Of a stretch of DNA of 57,041 bases, positions 39,854-50,184 are shown in pieces (the stretch's first letter is position 1; each line of letters starts with the position of its first letter). Location of the stretch: assembly GCF_003105115.1 (NCBI RefSeq), contig NZ_QETH01000024.1, positions 1-57,041 on the forward strand. The letters run 5' to 3'. Origin of the DNA: Flavobacterium sp. HTF. Its GTDB lineage: Bacteria > Bacteroidota > Bacteroidia > Flavobacteriales > Flavobacteriaceae. The translations under genes and the position numbers were made by a program. The notes under the pieces are model-generated. The model saw nothing but the letters and a program-made list of their open reading frames with translations, did no database searches and was not told the DNA's origin.

Positions 39854-40336
39854 ATGGCAAGTAAAATTGTTACAGCATGTTGCGAAGCATTAATAAAGAA
39901 AAACTGGACGATATGTTTTGTCGAAAGTGCCTCGGCAGGAAAGTTAAGTTATGAATTTTCTACCGTTATGGATTCAGGAAAAATACTGATTGGCGGACTG
40001 GTTTGTTATCATGAATCTATGAAAGAAGACCTGCTTCTCATCCCGAAAGGAACAATAAAACAATATACCGCAGAATCGGCGGTTGTGACCAAATTAATGG
40101 CCAGAAATTTCCATCGTTTCGTAACATCGGATATTTGTGTGGCACTTACAGGATTAACAACTCCGGGCGGGAGCGAAAGCGCAACAAAACCCGTTGGTAC
40201 CATATTTCTTCATTTTATTTTTCCGCATAAGGAAATCGCTAAAAAGTACAGGTTCATAGGAACTGCTGAAGAAATTGTTCAGAAATCTGTTGACGCTGTT
40301 GCTGCACTAGTGGCTAATGAAGCAAAGAATAACTAA
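39854..40336 (+). CDS. CinA C-terminal domain (PncC-like amidohydrolase) protein
   Basis: Protein of 160 residues, the length of stand-alone PncC. It shows the family framework: FVESASAGKLSYEFS (usually ESCTGG), GGLVCYHESMKEDLL (usually G-x-x-x-Y-x-x-x-x-K), LTGLTTPGGSESATKPVGTIF (usually GxxGPxGG-x-x-KPVGT). PncC converts nicotinamide mononucleotide to nicotinic acid mononucleotide. Here Cys-Thr-Gly of the active-site loop is changed to Ala-Ser-Ala and the Gly-Pro to Thr-Thr-Pro, so activity may differ or be lost; the Ser following Glu is kept. Next to katE but separated by a terminator. Confidence 0.75.
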   Translation: MASKIVTACCEALIKKNWTICFVESASAGKLSYEFSTVMDSGKILIGGLVCYHESMKEDLLLIPKGTIKQYTAESAVVTKLMARNFHRFVTSDICVALTGLTTPGGSESATKPVGTIFLHFIFPHKEIAKKYRFIGTAEEIVQKSVDAVAALVANEAKNN

Positions 40337-40468
40337 AAAATTCTTCTCAGTTATGAAGATAAATTACATATAAATCTTCTGATTAAAATCACTATTTCTA
40401 GTGACATTTAAGATTCTGTGATACTATAGTTTTGCAACTTAAATCAAGTGTAAAATATAGTATTGAGA

Positions 40469-43400
40469 ATGAAAAAAAATTCTACTACATCCAAAACAAA
40501 TAATAAAAGACAGCTTATTCTAATACTGCTTTTATTATCAGGAATAATATTTTCTTATGGACAAAACGGCTGTCCGCAAATACCAAAATCTATAATTGAC
40601 GGCTCCAACGGATTTACCGTTACCGGCAAATCCTTTTCGGATGATTTGGGTTTAAAAGCCAGATCTGCCGGAGACATAAACGGCGACGGAATTCCTGATT
40701 TAATGATATCAGCACCCGGTGCCGATTTTGGCGGACTGTCCAATGTTGGTGAAATTTACGTGATTTTTGGAGGATCCGGTTTTTCACTTGAGACTTTTGA
40801 TGTTACCACTTTAGACGGAACCAATGGTTTTATCATAAGAGGAGAAATTGCAGAAGAACAATTAGGCCTGTCTTTAGATATTGCAGGAGATTTTAATCAT
40901 GATGGGATAAACGATATTATTGCATCCTCAAATTTTGAACCTTCCGGACAAGGAAGAGCTTTTGTCTTTTATGGAAAAAGCACCCCTTTTCAGGCTTTAT
41001 ACAATCGTACCGATATAGATAATTCAAAAGGTATCTTTATCACCATACATGAATCCACTACTGTAAAAAATGTTAGTTATGCCGGAGATATCAACCATGA
41101 CGGTATAAGCGATGTTATAGTTTCAGATAATTCCAATTCAGGCGGTAAACATTATATCATTTTTGGTAGTGCCGCACCATCCGATATCACTACTTCTGCA
41201 CTTACGGGCAGTAACGGTTTTGCTATAGTAGGATATGCTGCAAGTTTTGTCAGTATGAACGCTGTTTGCAAAAATGCAGGAGATTTTAATAATGACGGAA
41301 TAGATGACCTGGTTTTAGGTTATCCGTCAATGTCAGACGGAACGGATAGCAGCGCAGGAAGAACAATTGTGTTATTTGGTAAAAACCTGGTATTTCCGGC
41401 CATAATTCAGTTAGATAACCTGACAGCCGGCGAAGGATATATAATTCTGGGTACAGGAGTTTCTGCTAATATGGGAACCTCGGTAGCCGCTGCGGGAGAT
41501 TTTAATCAGGACGGAATTGCTGATATTATAATTGGCGCACCGGGCAAAAACGTTAATGGAATTTTAAAAGCAGGTGAAGCCTATGTTGTTTTTGGCAATA
41601 GCGGTCTTTCGGGTACATCATCAGTTTCGAATATTACATCGGCTACAGGAGTTATTTTTCAGGGATCACTGAATTCCGGCAAATTCGGAACCTTTGTTAC
41701 CGGTATAAAAGATATAAATAAGGATTCCAAAGCTGATGTTGCCATTGCTGCCGAAATAGGAATCAGTTATAATGGAGCTGTTTACATGGTATATGGAGGA
41801 AATACAGCAACGGGAATTGTAAACGAAAAAAACATTGTCCATACATTAGGGTATCAGGTTTTTGATACGGATAAAAATTTTTCGAGCGGAATATTCGGTT
41901 CTGATGTAGGGGGTCTTGGTGATTTTAATCAGGACGGAACCAATGATTTTGTAATTGGTAATATCCGAAAATTTGGATATAGCAATAAGGGTACTGCTTA
42001 TATTTTTTATGGAGAAAAAGCAGATCATACAGATAATGTAATTCCAACAATTACCTGTCCGGGAAATCAGGAGCTTTTTGCTAATGCTACATTGCCTGAT
42101 TATATTTCTATGCTGGAGGTTTTAAACGATAATTGCACCTTTACCAGTAATTATGATTTAATCACTACTCAAAACCCGCCTCACGGAACTTTATTTACAG
42201 CAGATACCAATGTTATTATCACGGTAACCGATTTATCAGGAAATACAAATTCCTGTAGTTTTTTGGTAAAACTAAAGAGTCCGACACCACCGCAGAACTG
42301 CAAAAGTTTTGATTCTTCAGTAGATAAGATAGACGGATCAAATGGATTTGTAATGTATGGAGAACCAGGAGTAACTAAGGCCGGATATAGTGTGAGCAAA
42401 GCCGGAGACATTAATGGAGACGGAACAGACGATTTTATTGTCAGTGCTCTTGGGGCTTATTATTCTTCTTCAGGAGCTTTTGGAAATAAAAGTGAGACAA
42501 AGAAAGGAGCAGCTTATGTTATTTTTGGTACTACGGCAGGATTTCCTCCGACAATTGATTTTAGATTTTTAAATGGCAGTAACGGATTTATTATTCGAAA
42601 TGATATTAATCCGGGCGAATTTGACGAAATCGGATATTCAGTATCAGAAGCGGGTGACCTTAATGGTGATGGACTGGCAGACATAATGATGAGTGCACCA
42701 TCTACAAACGGACCTTCATTTAGCTTTTACATTGGTGCTGTCTATGTGATCTTCGGAAAAACGGGCGGTTATTCGTCTGAGTTCTTTTTATCGTCATTAA
42801 ACGGAAATAATGGTTTTACATTTAAGGGAGCTGTCAATTTTGAGCGTAACGGATTCAGCATGGACAGTGCGGGAGATTTTAACAGCGATGGTTACAGCGA
42901 CATTCTTATTGGCGGACTTGGAAGTAGTGTTCCGAAAGCCTATGTTATTTATGGTAAAAATGGTGGCTTTCCGGCTCTGCTTTTAAGCTCAGACATAAAC
43001 GGAACAAATGGTGCCGTAATTACCAGTAGCTCTGCAACTGATAAAGTGGGCAGATCTGTAGCCTCTTTAGGAGATGTTAATGGAGATGGTATTCCGGATA
43101 TTGCATTAGGAAGTTTTGATGGTGCCAAAAAGTTTATTGTTTACGGTCGTTCCGGTTTTCCGGCTTCATTTGATGTGATGACCTTAAACGGCAGTAATGG
43201 TTTTACTGTAGAACATTCGACACAAACATTACAATACGGACGTGTCAATAAAGCAGGAGATTTAAATCACGATGGATTTAATGATATTGCCTTTAGCAGA
43301 AATTATATTCTTTTTGGATCTTCTTCCATGCCCGCTTCAGTAGATCTGAAAGACCTCAACGGTACTAACGGATTTACGATAACAGATACACATATAAGTG

Positions 43401-46387
43401 ATAAATTTGGAGGTATTGGTGATTTTAATAATGACGGCATCGACGATTATGTTTTTCTATATGGTAATTCTTATGCGTATGTTTTATTTGGAAAAAATAC
43501 TTGGAATTCAACTGTAGAGCTGACCAAATTTTCTCCTGCAGACGGAATTAGAGTTTATATTGGCTATTTGAGTGATTCAAATATAGATTTTGCAGGCGAC
43601 ATCAATCATGACGGTTTTGATGACCTGATTGTGGGAACTCCTTTAAGCGTTTATTCCAGTGAACTAAAAATAAACATTAATCCGGGAAAAGCCTATCTAA
43701 TCTATGGCAGGGCTTCAATATTAGACACAGAAAAGCCTGTTATCACCAGTTGTCCGTCAGATACAGCAATGAATGTCGGAGATGTAATTCCGAATTATAA
43801 GTTTTCATTAATTTCAAAAGATAACTGTGACGAAAAACCTGTTATCACACAAACTCCTGCCGAAGGAACAGTGTTTACCGGAGATCCTGTAACAGTAGTG
43901 CTAACGGTAACAGATGCAAGTTCTAACTATGAGACGTGTACTTTTAACATTACACTTGCCGTAGATAACGTAAATCCGGTTTTATTTTGCCCAGGAAACA
44001 AACAGTTGGCCTGTGGTTCAGTAATTCCTGATTACATTAGCGAATTAATAGTATATGATGACATCGATACAGATGTTGAGGTAATACAAACCCCGGCAGT
44101 GGGTACGGCTTTCTTTGACGGAATGGATATTTCGTTTACGGCAAAAGACGACGCAGGAAACGAAAGCAAATGCAGTTTCCATATTACTGCCTCAGGGCCT
44201 GATACGGCTCCGCCGACATTTAACTGCCCGACAAACCTAACCCTTAATTGTGGTGACGTACTGCCTGATTATGCTTCAGATCCTATTATGAATGTAGCTG
44301 ATAATTGCAGCAAGACCATAACTTCTGAAATGACACCTCCGGCAGGAACTCCATTTTATGACGGAATAAAAATTCATATTACATACAAAGACGAATCAGG
44401 TAATGCAGATTCTTGTGATCTTACCATACATGCCGCAACTCCTGACATAACAGCACCGGTTATTACCTGTATTGGGAATCAGGGTTTATCTTGTGAAGCA
44501 GTATTACCGGATTATACCTCTTTGGTTTCCGCAACAGACAATTGTACAGGAACAATAACAATTACGCAAAATCCCGTAGCCGGAACTGCTTTTACTCCCG
44601 GAATGGCGGTAAAAATAACAGCAAAAGACATTTCAAACAACGAATCGTATTGTGATTTCACCGTTAACCTTTCTGCCGACAGCACACCTCCGGTAATTGT
44701 ATGCCCCGGAAACCAGAGCTTAGAATGCGGAAGTACAATTCCGGATTATACCACTCTGGTGACTGTTACGGACAATTGTGATGCCGCCCCGGTTCTTACT
44801 CAAAATCCGGTTGCCGGAACTCTTTTTGTGGACGGAATGACTATTACAATTACCGCAACAGATATTTCGAATAACTACTCAAATTGTAATTTTATTATAA
44901 ATAATGCCCCAGATACAACTTCACCAGTTATAAATTGTATTAACAATCAGGAATTAGAATGCGGAAGTACCATTCCGGATTATACCGCTTTAGTTACAGC
45001 GACCGATAATTGCGATGCAGTTCCGGTTATCACACAAAGTCCGGCTGTTGGAACTCCATTCGTAAACGGAATGACCATAACACTCACAGCAAAAGATGTT
45101 TCTGGTCACGAAGGCTATTGCAGTTTTGTCATCAACGCTTCCGCGGATAATGTACCTCCGGTTATAACGTGTATCGGAGATCAGAATATAACCTGTGAAA
45201 AGATAATTCCGGATTATACCTCCTTAATTACGGCCACGGATAATTGTGATGCTTCACCAATAATCACACAGGAACCAACAGCAGGAAGCACATTTGTGGA
45301 TGGAATGACAATTACGGTAACCGCAAAAGATGCTTCAAACAATGAATCGTATTGCAGTTTTAAAGTAAACGCTTCCGCGGATACCACTCCTCCGGAAATG
45401 ATCTGTCCCGGAGACCAAAACCTATTATCCTATCTGGATTTACCGGACTATATAAACTTAGTTACGGTAAAAGACAATTGCGATACTAATTTTACTATTA
45501 TTCAAAATCCGCCACCGGGCTCTGCAGTTGCAGAGGGGATGAGCGTTGAGATGAGCCTTACAGACAGTAGCGGAAATTCAGCAAGCTGTTCCTTTACTAT
45601 TCATTTAATTACAGATACAGAATCTCCTCAGATTACTTGTCTGCAAAACCAGTCAGTAGCCTGTTCAGAAACGAAAGTGCCTGATTTTACGACTATAATT
45701 TCAGTATCCGATAATGTAGATCCGAATCCGGTTATTACGCAGGATCCGGCTGCAGGAAGCGATTTTACAGACGGAATGACAATCAATATTACGGCCAGAG
45801 ATATGGCAGGAAATGAATCGAATTGTCCATTTCAGCTGAATGCAGTTATTTTATTGGTAGATGCAGGAAATGATGTAGAAATAAAGGAAGGCGAAAATAT
45901 ACAGATTGAAGCCTTAGCTACAAAAGACGGAACTTTTACCTGGACTCCGTCAGAAGGCGTGAGCAATACAGCAATTGCTAATCCTTTGTTTTCACCAGTT
46001 ACCACTACTACTTATACGGTTAATTTTATAAGTGAAGACGGTTGCGAAGCCCAGGATGCTGTTACTATTTCGGTACTGCCAAAACAAACAGACGAAACCA
46101 AATATGGGTTTTCGCCAAACAACGATGGTATAAACGATTTCTGGCTGATTGATGATATTACCCAATATCCAAATAACAAAGTATCCATTTACAACCGTTG
46201 GGGCGATTTGGTTTTCCAGATTACGGGATACGATAACACCACGAATGTTTTTACCGGAATAGCCAACAAAAGCAAAAACCTTGGTGCCAATGAGCTTCCC
46301 GAAGGAACATATTTCTTCGAAATCAATCCAAATGCAGATAATCACCATTTCACAAAACTTAAGGGATACCTTGTTTTAAAACGATAA
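40469..46387 (+). CDS. Giant T9SS type-B surface protein with FG-GAP and HYR repeats
   Basis: Protein of 1972 residues. Signal peptide 1-33; FG-GAP/integrin-alpha-like calcium-binding repeats about 35-520 and 610-1085 (AGDINGDGIPDLMISAP type, D-x-N-x-D-G-x-x-D loops); one HYR domain at 525-608 and nine more HYR-like units 1085-1795, each about 80 residues starting D-x-x-P-P-V-I-x-C; an Ig/PKD-like domain 1795-1875; the C-terminal gliding-motility-associated CHU_C domain (YGFSPNNDGINDFW ... LKGYLVLKR) that marks type B substrates of the type IX secretion system. Likely exported to the cell surface as an adhesin. ATG 40469 chosen over TTG 40463. The SprF partner gene is 3 nt downstream. Confidence 0.93.
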   Translation: MKKNSTTSKTNNKRQLILILLLLSGIIFSYGQNGCPQIPKSIIDGSNGFTVTGKSFSDDLGLKARSAGDINGDGIPDLMISAPGADFGGLSNVGEIYVIFGGSGFSLETFDVTTLDGTNGFIIRGEIAEEQLGLSLDIAGDFNHDGINDIIASSNFEPSGQGRAFVFYGKSTPFQALYNRTDIDNSKGIFITIHESTTVKNVSYAGDINHDGISDVIVSDNSNSGGKHYIIFGSAAPSDITTSALTGSNGFAIVGYAASFVSMNAVCKNAGDFNNDGIDDLVLGYPSMSDGTDSSAGRTIVLFGKNLVFPAIIQLDNLTAGEGYIILGTGVSANMGTSVAAAGDFNQDGIADIIIGAPGKNVNGILKAGEAYVVFGNSGLSGTSSVSNITSATGVIFQGSLNSGKFGTFVTGIKDINKDSKADVAIAAEIGISYNGAVYMVYGGNTATGIVNEKNIVHTLGYQVFDTDKNFSSGIFGSDVGGLGDFNQDGTNDFVIGNIRKFGYSNKGTAYIFYGEKADHTDNVIPTITCPGNQELFANATLPDYISMLEVLNDNCTFTSNYDLITTQNPPHGTLFTADTNVIITVTDLSGNTNSCSFLVKLKSPTPPQNCKSFDSSVDKIDGSNGFVMYGEPGVTKAGYSVSKAGDINGDGTDDFIVSALGAYYSSSGAFGNKSETKKGAAYVIFGTTAGFPPTIDFRFLNGSNGFIIRNDINPGEFDEIGYSVSEAGDLNGDGLADIMMSAPSTNGPSFSFYIGAVYVIFGKTGGYSSEFFLSSLNGNNGFTFKGAVNFERNGFSMDSAGDFNSDGYSDILIGGLGSSVPKAYVIYGKNGGFPALLLSSDINGTNGAVITSSSATDKVGRSVASLGDVNGDGIPDIALGSFDGAKKFIVYGRSGFPASFDVMTLNGSNGFTVEHSTQTLQYGRVNKAGDLNHDGFNDIAFSRNYILFGSSSMPASVDLKDLNGTNGFTITDTHISDKFGGIGDFNNDGIDDYVFLYGNSYAYVLFGKNTWNSTVELTKFSPADGIRVYIGYLSDSNIDFAGDINHDGFDDLIVGTPLSVYSSELKININPGKAYLIYGRASILDTEKPVITSCPSDTAMNVGDVIPNYKFSLISKDNCDEKPVITQTPAEGTVFTGDPVTVVLTVTDASSNYETCTFNITLAVDNVNPVLFCPGNKQLACGSVIPDYISELIVYDDIDTDVEVIQTPAVGTAFFDGMDISFTAKDDAGNESKCSFHITASGPDTAPPTFNCPTNLTLNCGDVLPDYASDPIMNVADNCSKTITSEMTPPAGTPFYDGIKIHITYKDESGNADSCDLTIHAATPDITAPVITCIGNQGLSCEAVLPDYTSLVSATDNCTGTITITQNPVAGTAFTPGMAVKITAKDISNNESYCDFTVNLSADSTPPVIVCPGNQSLECGSTIPDYTTLVTVTDNCDAAPVLTQNPVAGTLFVDGMTITITATDISNNYSNCNFIINNAPDTTSPVINCINNQELECGSTIPDYTALVTATDNCDAVPVITQSPAVGTPFVNGMTITLTAKDVSGHEGYCSFVINASADNVPPVITCIGDQNITCEKIIPDYTSLITATDNCDASPIITQEPTAGSTFVDGMTITVTAKDASNNESYCSFKVNASADTTPPEMICPGDQNLLSYLDLPDYINLVTVKDNCDTNFTIIQNPPPGSAVAEGMSVEMSLTDSSGNSASCSFTIHLITDTESPQITCLQNQSVACSETKVPDFTTIISVSDNVDPNPVITQDPAAGSDFTDGMTINITARDMAGNESNCPFQLNAVILLVDAGNDVEIKEGENIQIEALATKDGTFTWTPSEGVSNTAIANPLFSPVTTTTYTVNFISEDGCEAQDAVTISVLPKQTDETKYGFSPNNDGINDFWLIDDITQYPNNKVSIYNRWGDLVFQITGYDNTTNVFTGIANKSKNLGANELPEGTYFFEINPNADNHHFTKLKGYLVLKR

Positions 46388-46390
46388 TTC

Positions 46391-47311
46391 ATGAAAAGAA
46401 TAGTAAATACACTCCTTATAACATTATTATTAATTATTTTTTTAGAAAGGGCATATGCACAGCAAACGCCAGTTTATTCGACTTATAATTACAATACTGT
46501 CCTTATAAACCCGGCTCATGCAGGTTTTTATGAAAATACAGATATGGTCCTGACAACAGATGGTTATTTTAATTCTGCTGTTGACGGAAGCCCAAGAAGC
46601 TTTGATGTTTCGTTAAATACATTGGCGTGGTCAGACAAGGTAGGTCTGGCCGCGGGTATTTCGCATGATGAAATTGGTGTCACAAACACCACCAGTTTTT
46701 TTACCTCATATGCTTATAAAATTCATTTCAATTCAGGCAAAGAAGAGAAGGCTAGTGGTTATAATTCGACCTTTATTTCGTTTGGATTAACAGCAGGAGG
46801 GATGCTTTATAATGAAAACCTAACCAAATTAGGATTAGAAAACGATCCCGAATTTCAGGAAGATATTAATGTTTTTACACCCACGCTTGGACTTGGTTTT
46901 TTGTATAACAGAGAAAACCTCTATGTTGGGATTTCTGCTCCAAATGTGCTCAACAGCGCTTTCAATTCAAAAAACAATACCAATTTAGAAAATGTATATT
47001 ACGGATACTTTGGTTACCGGTTTTTTAAAGGCGAATTGGAAGATGTGGTAATAACTCCCGGCTTTTTGGCAAAATATACCGAAGGAGCACCATTTCAGGC
47101 CGATTTAAATCTATTGGTAAATTATAAAAACAAAGTCGAATTTGGTGGCGGTTACCGCACTTCGGATACTGTCAATCTTCTGGCTGGTTTTTATATAAAA
47201 GACAATTTTAAAATAATCTGTACGTACAACAAATCATTTGACAATGTTGTAATCCCGGACACTTTCGGACTTGTTCTCAATTACAGGTTCGGAAGAGGTT
47301 TTGAATATTAA
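46391..47311 (+). CDS. PorP/SprF family type IX secretion outer-membrane protein
   Basis: Protein of 306 residues with a signal peptide (LLLIIFLERAYAQQ). It matches the PorP/SprF family: QTPVYSTYNYNTVLINPAHAG at the mature start, LSW-type strands, TPTLGLGFLYNRENLYVGISAPNVL and the end FGLVLNYRFGRGFEY. SprF-like proteins form part of the translocation and attachment machinery for type B T9SS substrates. The gene lies immediately downstream of a type B substrate gene, so it is probably dedicated to that protein. Its stop overlaps the stop of the convergent regulator by 4 nt. Confidence 0.92.
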   Translation: MKRIVNTLLITLLLIIFLERAYAQQTPVYSTYNYNTVLINPAHAGFYENTDMVLTTDGYFNSAVDGSPRSFDVSLNTLAWSDKVGLAAGISHDEIGVTNTTSFFTSYAYKIHFNSGKEEKASGYNSTFISFGLTAGGMLYNENLTKLGLENDPEFQEDINVFTPTLGLGFLYNRENLYVGISAPNVLNSAFNSKNNTNLENVYYGYFGYRFFKGELEDVVITPGFLAKYTEGAPFQADLNLLVNYKNKVEFGGGYRTSDTVNLLAGFYIKDNFKIICTYNKSFDNVVIPDTFGLVLNYRFGRGFEY

Positions 47312-47949
47312 TCAACCAAACCATTCTCAACGGCATATTTTACAAGTCCCGCCGTATTTTTGGCATTCAGTTTAGATAATAAGTTTTTGCGGTGCGTGTT
47401 TACAGTATTCAGGCTGATAAAAGTTTTTTCAGCAATTTCTGCAGTATTGTATTCATGCGCTATCAAAACCAGGATTTCTTTTTCGCGAGAGCTAAGTTCC
47501 GTTAAAGTTGACACCTGTTTCTCAATTCTCAGATTGTTCGAGAGATGTTTTTCTTCTGTTTCTTCAGAAAAGTAATTCTCACCGTTTGCAATTGTATTGA
47601 TTGCCTCCAGTAATTCGGCTTTCTCGGCATTTTTCAATAAATAGCCATTAACGCCAATTCGGATCAGTCGCGAAATAATACTAACATTACTGTGTGTACT
47701 TACCACCAGAATCCGGATAGCAGGATATTTCTTTTTTAAGATTTTACTCAGTTCGATACCGTCCATTTCAGGCATGCTGATATCAAGAATTACTAAATCG
47801 ACAGGCTGTTGCCCAATAATTTCCAACGCTTCAAGACCGTTTATTGCCTTGCCGGTAATTTCAATATTAGGTTCCTGTTCCAATAGCGAAATGATTCCCT
47901 GTAGGAACATAGTGTGATCGTCGGCGATAAGAATTTTGATTTTGCTCAT
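47308..47949 (-). CDS. NarL/LuxR-family response regulator
   Basis: Protein of 213 residues. Receiver 1-120 with D10-D11, acceptor D56 in LVILDISMPEMDG, T/S in VVSTHS, K in YLLKNAEKAEL. C-terminal GerE domain with LSSREKEILVLIAHEYNTAEIAEKTFISLNTVNTHRKNLLSKL. DNA-binding regulator paired with the TPR histidine kinase encoded 33 nt upstream. It is convergent with the SprF-like gene, and the two stop codons overlap. Confidence 0.93.
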   Translation of the reverse strand: MSKIKILIADDHTMFLQGIISLLEQEPNIEITGKAINGLEALEIIGQQPVDLVILDISMPEMDGIELSKILKKKYPAIRILVVSTHSNVSIISRLIRIGVNGYLLKNAEKAELLEAINTIANGENYFSEETEEKHLSNNLRIEKQVSTLTELSSREKEILVLIAHEYNTAEIAEKTFISLNTVNTHRKNLLSKLNAKNTAGLVKYAVENGLVD

Positions 47950-47982
47950 TATATAAAAAAATTAATAGTCAGTTTGCAGTAA

Positions 47983-50184
47983 TTAAAGTTTACTTTTTAA
48001 TTCATCAAGCTGATCTTTTAAGTCAATTCCTTTCAGGATGTTTTTTTTAGATTTAGTTGTTTCTGCAAAAGAGGGGATTTCTATATTTATTATAGTCCCT
48101 CTTTTCAGTTTTGAGTCTATTAAAAGAGAACCGTTTAGTTTCTTAATTCGTGTTTCGAGATTAATAAAACCAATTCCCTGTTTGTAATTTCCGGTATTAA
48201 AACCAATTCCGTTATCTTCAAACAAAACATTCAGGTCATTGTCGATGAGGTTGAGCTGAATTTCTATCTGAGTAGCTTTGGCATGTTTAATTGTATTGGT
48301 CAGCAGCTCCTGGATAATTTTGAAAACTTCAATCTGAATCACCTCGCTCATTTCATTAATTCCCTTTTTCGGATATGTCAGAAATGAAATCTTGAGATCA
48401 CTCGCAGCACTGATATTGTTGAGGTAAGATTCTAAAACTTCACAAAATTTGTTCTGGCTGAATTTCTTCGGCATCAAAGTATGCGACAAACTTCTGACTT
48501 GCTGATACGTGTCATCCAGCTGCAGGTTGATATTTTCAATATTCGAAAAATTACTGCTTGCCAAATGGTTCAGCTGTAATTTGATAGCTGCAAGATTTCC
48601 GCCGATGCTGTCGTGCAGTTCCTGCGAAATACGTTCGCGTTCCTTGTCCTGTCCGCTGATAGAAGCCTTGATCAGTTTTAATTCCTGGTCTTTCAGGATT
48701 CCGTTTATTTTCTGCGAACTGATTTCAGCCTGTTTACTGTTCAGTAAGCGTTGTGCTTTTAGACGTTTATAATATTGAAACAAAAGTCCTGTAATCGGAA
48801 TCAGTAAAATCAAAAAGGCAATTATGGTAAAAAGCCTGGTTTTCTTTTGCTGGTTTATTTCTAAAGCCTTTAGTTGCTGGTCTTTCTTCAATAAAGAAAT
48901 TTCATTTAACTTTTTCTCCGATGAATTCTGAAAAAATAAAATCGTATTTTCATTTTCCTTATTGGTAATTTCTTCCTGAAGGCGCATGTTTTTTATAGCC
49001 TCAAACTGATTTTCCAGCGTCAGTTTTTTGGTCGCATTCTCAAATTGCAAAGCTTCAATTTCCTTTTCTTTCTGACTTGTTTTATACTTTACGTCGAGTT
49101 CGTTAATTTCCTTCTGATTCTGAAGATGGGTTATGGAATCCTTTATTTTATAATACTTATTGCTAAAATGATAAGCATTTTTATAATCATCCTGGGCAAT
49201 GGCAATTTCTTTCAGCGCATTATAAATAACCGTTTGTTCATTTAACAGCCCCAGTTTAAGCGCATTTTCTAATCCTGAAGAATAAATCAGTTTTGCCGTA
49301 TCGTATTTTTTGGATTCCAGGTAAATTTTTCCCGTATTCAGTCTCGCAATTAGCGCAATTTGGTTGTATTCGTTGGCATCGGCGATTTTAATAGCCTCAT
49401 TATAAAGCTTCAAAGCCTCTGCTTTTTTGTTTTGTTCCTCCAGATTGCTGGCAAGACTTATAGCCACAATAGCCTTGCAGTTATTATTGTTTTGCTGTTG
49501 GCACAAAATATTTGCCTTGTTGAGGTATTGGTTAGAAAGGTCAAATTCTTTTTGAGCCGCGTAAATATCACCAATATTAATATAGCTGCCATAAATAATC
49601 TCAGGATCTTCCTTATATTCAAGACATTGCTTAAACAATTTCAAAGCATTTTTATTATCTCCCAATTGACTGTAAACCAAAGCCAAACCATGTGTATGTG
49701 TATAGAACAGGTTTTTTTCATTGTATTTCTGCGAAACTTCAATGCCTTTCAGGTGCCATTTTTTACTTTCACCCAATAAACCTCTTTTTTTATAATTCAT
49801 CGCCAGCAGGTTATATCCAAGAGAATAAAGCCTGTTTTTGAGTGAATCATTTACTACCGTATTAAATTTTAATGCCTGATTGGTATAATAAATAGAAGAA
49901 TCTATGACCGCTTTTTTGTTAAAATAATAGGCAAGGAGCAAATCAGCACAAGCAGTGGTGCGGTTATTATGGGAAGTTTTTAATATGGAATGTGCTTTGA
50001 GATACGCCTTTTTCTCATCGCCTTTATTGTACAAAGCATACAAATCGGCAATTTTTTTTCCTTCCTTAACTTCAGTTGGATTTTTATATACAAAAGACTT
50101 CTTTTTATTTTCGATCTGCGCCTGCAGGCCAAACGATAAAATTAAGAACAACAGTAAATGAAGTCTTTTAAAATAAAGTACCAT
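47983..50184 (-). CDS. TPR-containing sensor histidine kinase (HisKA_3)
   Basis: Protein of 733 residues. Signal peptide (LYFKRLHLLLFLILSFGLQAQ) from ATG 50184. The periplasmic part is made of TPR helices about 60-380 (LYNEAIKIADANEYNQIALI etc.), a coiled coil, a membrane segment about 465-483 (LFTIIAFLILLIPITGLLFQYY), HisKA_3 with H524 (ERERISQELHDSIGGNLAAIKL), and HATPase_c (EVFKIIQELLTNTIKHAKA, EDNGIGF, GIGFINLETRIKKLNG). It senses an unknown periplasmic cue and phosphorylates the regulator encoded downstream. An earlier in-frame ATG at 50205 would add seven residues. Confidence 0.92.
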   Translation of the reverse strand: MVLYFKRLHLLLFLILSFGLQAQIENKKKSFVYKNPTEVKEGKKIADLYALYNKGDEKKAYLKAHSILKTSHNNRTTACADLLLAYYFNKKAVIDSSIYYTNQALKFNTVVNDSLKNRLYSLGYNLLAMNYKKRGLLGESKKWHLKGIEVSQKYNEKNLFYTHTHGLALVYSQLGDNKNALKLFKQCLEYKEDPEIIYGSYINIGDIYAAQKEFDLSNQYLNKANILCQQQNNNNCKAIVAISLASNLEEQNKKAEALKLYNEAIKIADANEYNQIALIARLNTGKIYLESKKYDTAKLIYSSGLENALKLGLLNEQTVIYNALKEIAIAQDDYKNAYHFSNKYYKIKDSITHLQNQKEINELDVKYKTSQKEKEIEALQFENATKKLTLENQFEAIKNMRLQEEITNKENENTILFFQNSSEKKLNEISLLKKDQQLKALEINQQKKTRLFTIIAFLILLIPITGLLFQYYKRLKAQRLLNSKQAEISSQKINGILKDQELKLIKASISGQDKERERISQELHDSIGGNLAAIKLQLNHLASSNFSNIENINLQLDDTYQQVRSLSHTLMPKKFSQNKFCEVLESYLNNISAASDLKISFLTYPKKGINEMSEVIQIEVFKIIQELLTNTIKHAKATQIEIQLNLIDNDLNVLFEDNGIGFNTGNYKQGIGFINLETRIKKLNGSLLIDSKLKRGTIINIEIPSFAETTKSKKNILKGIDLKDQLDELKSKL

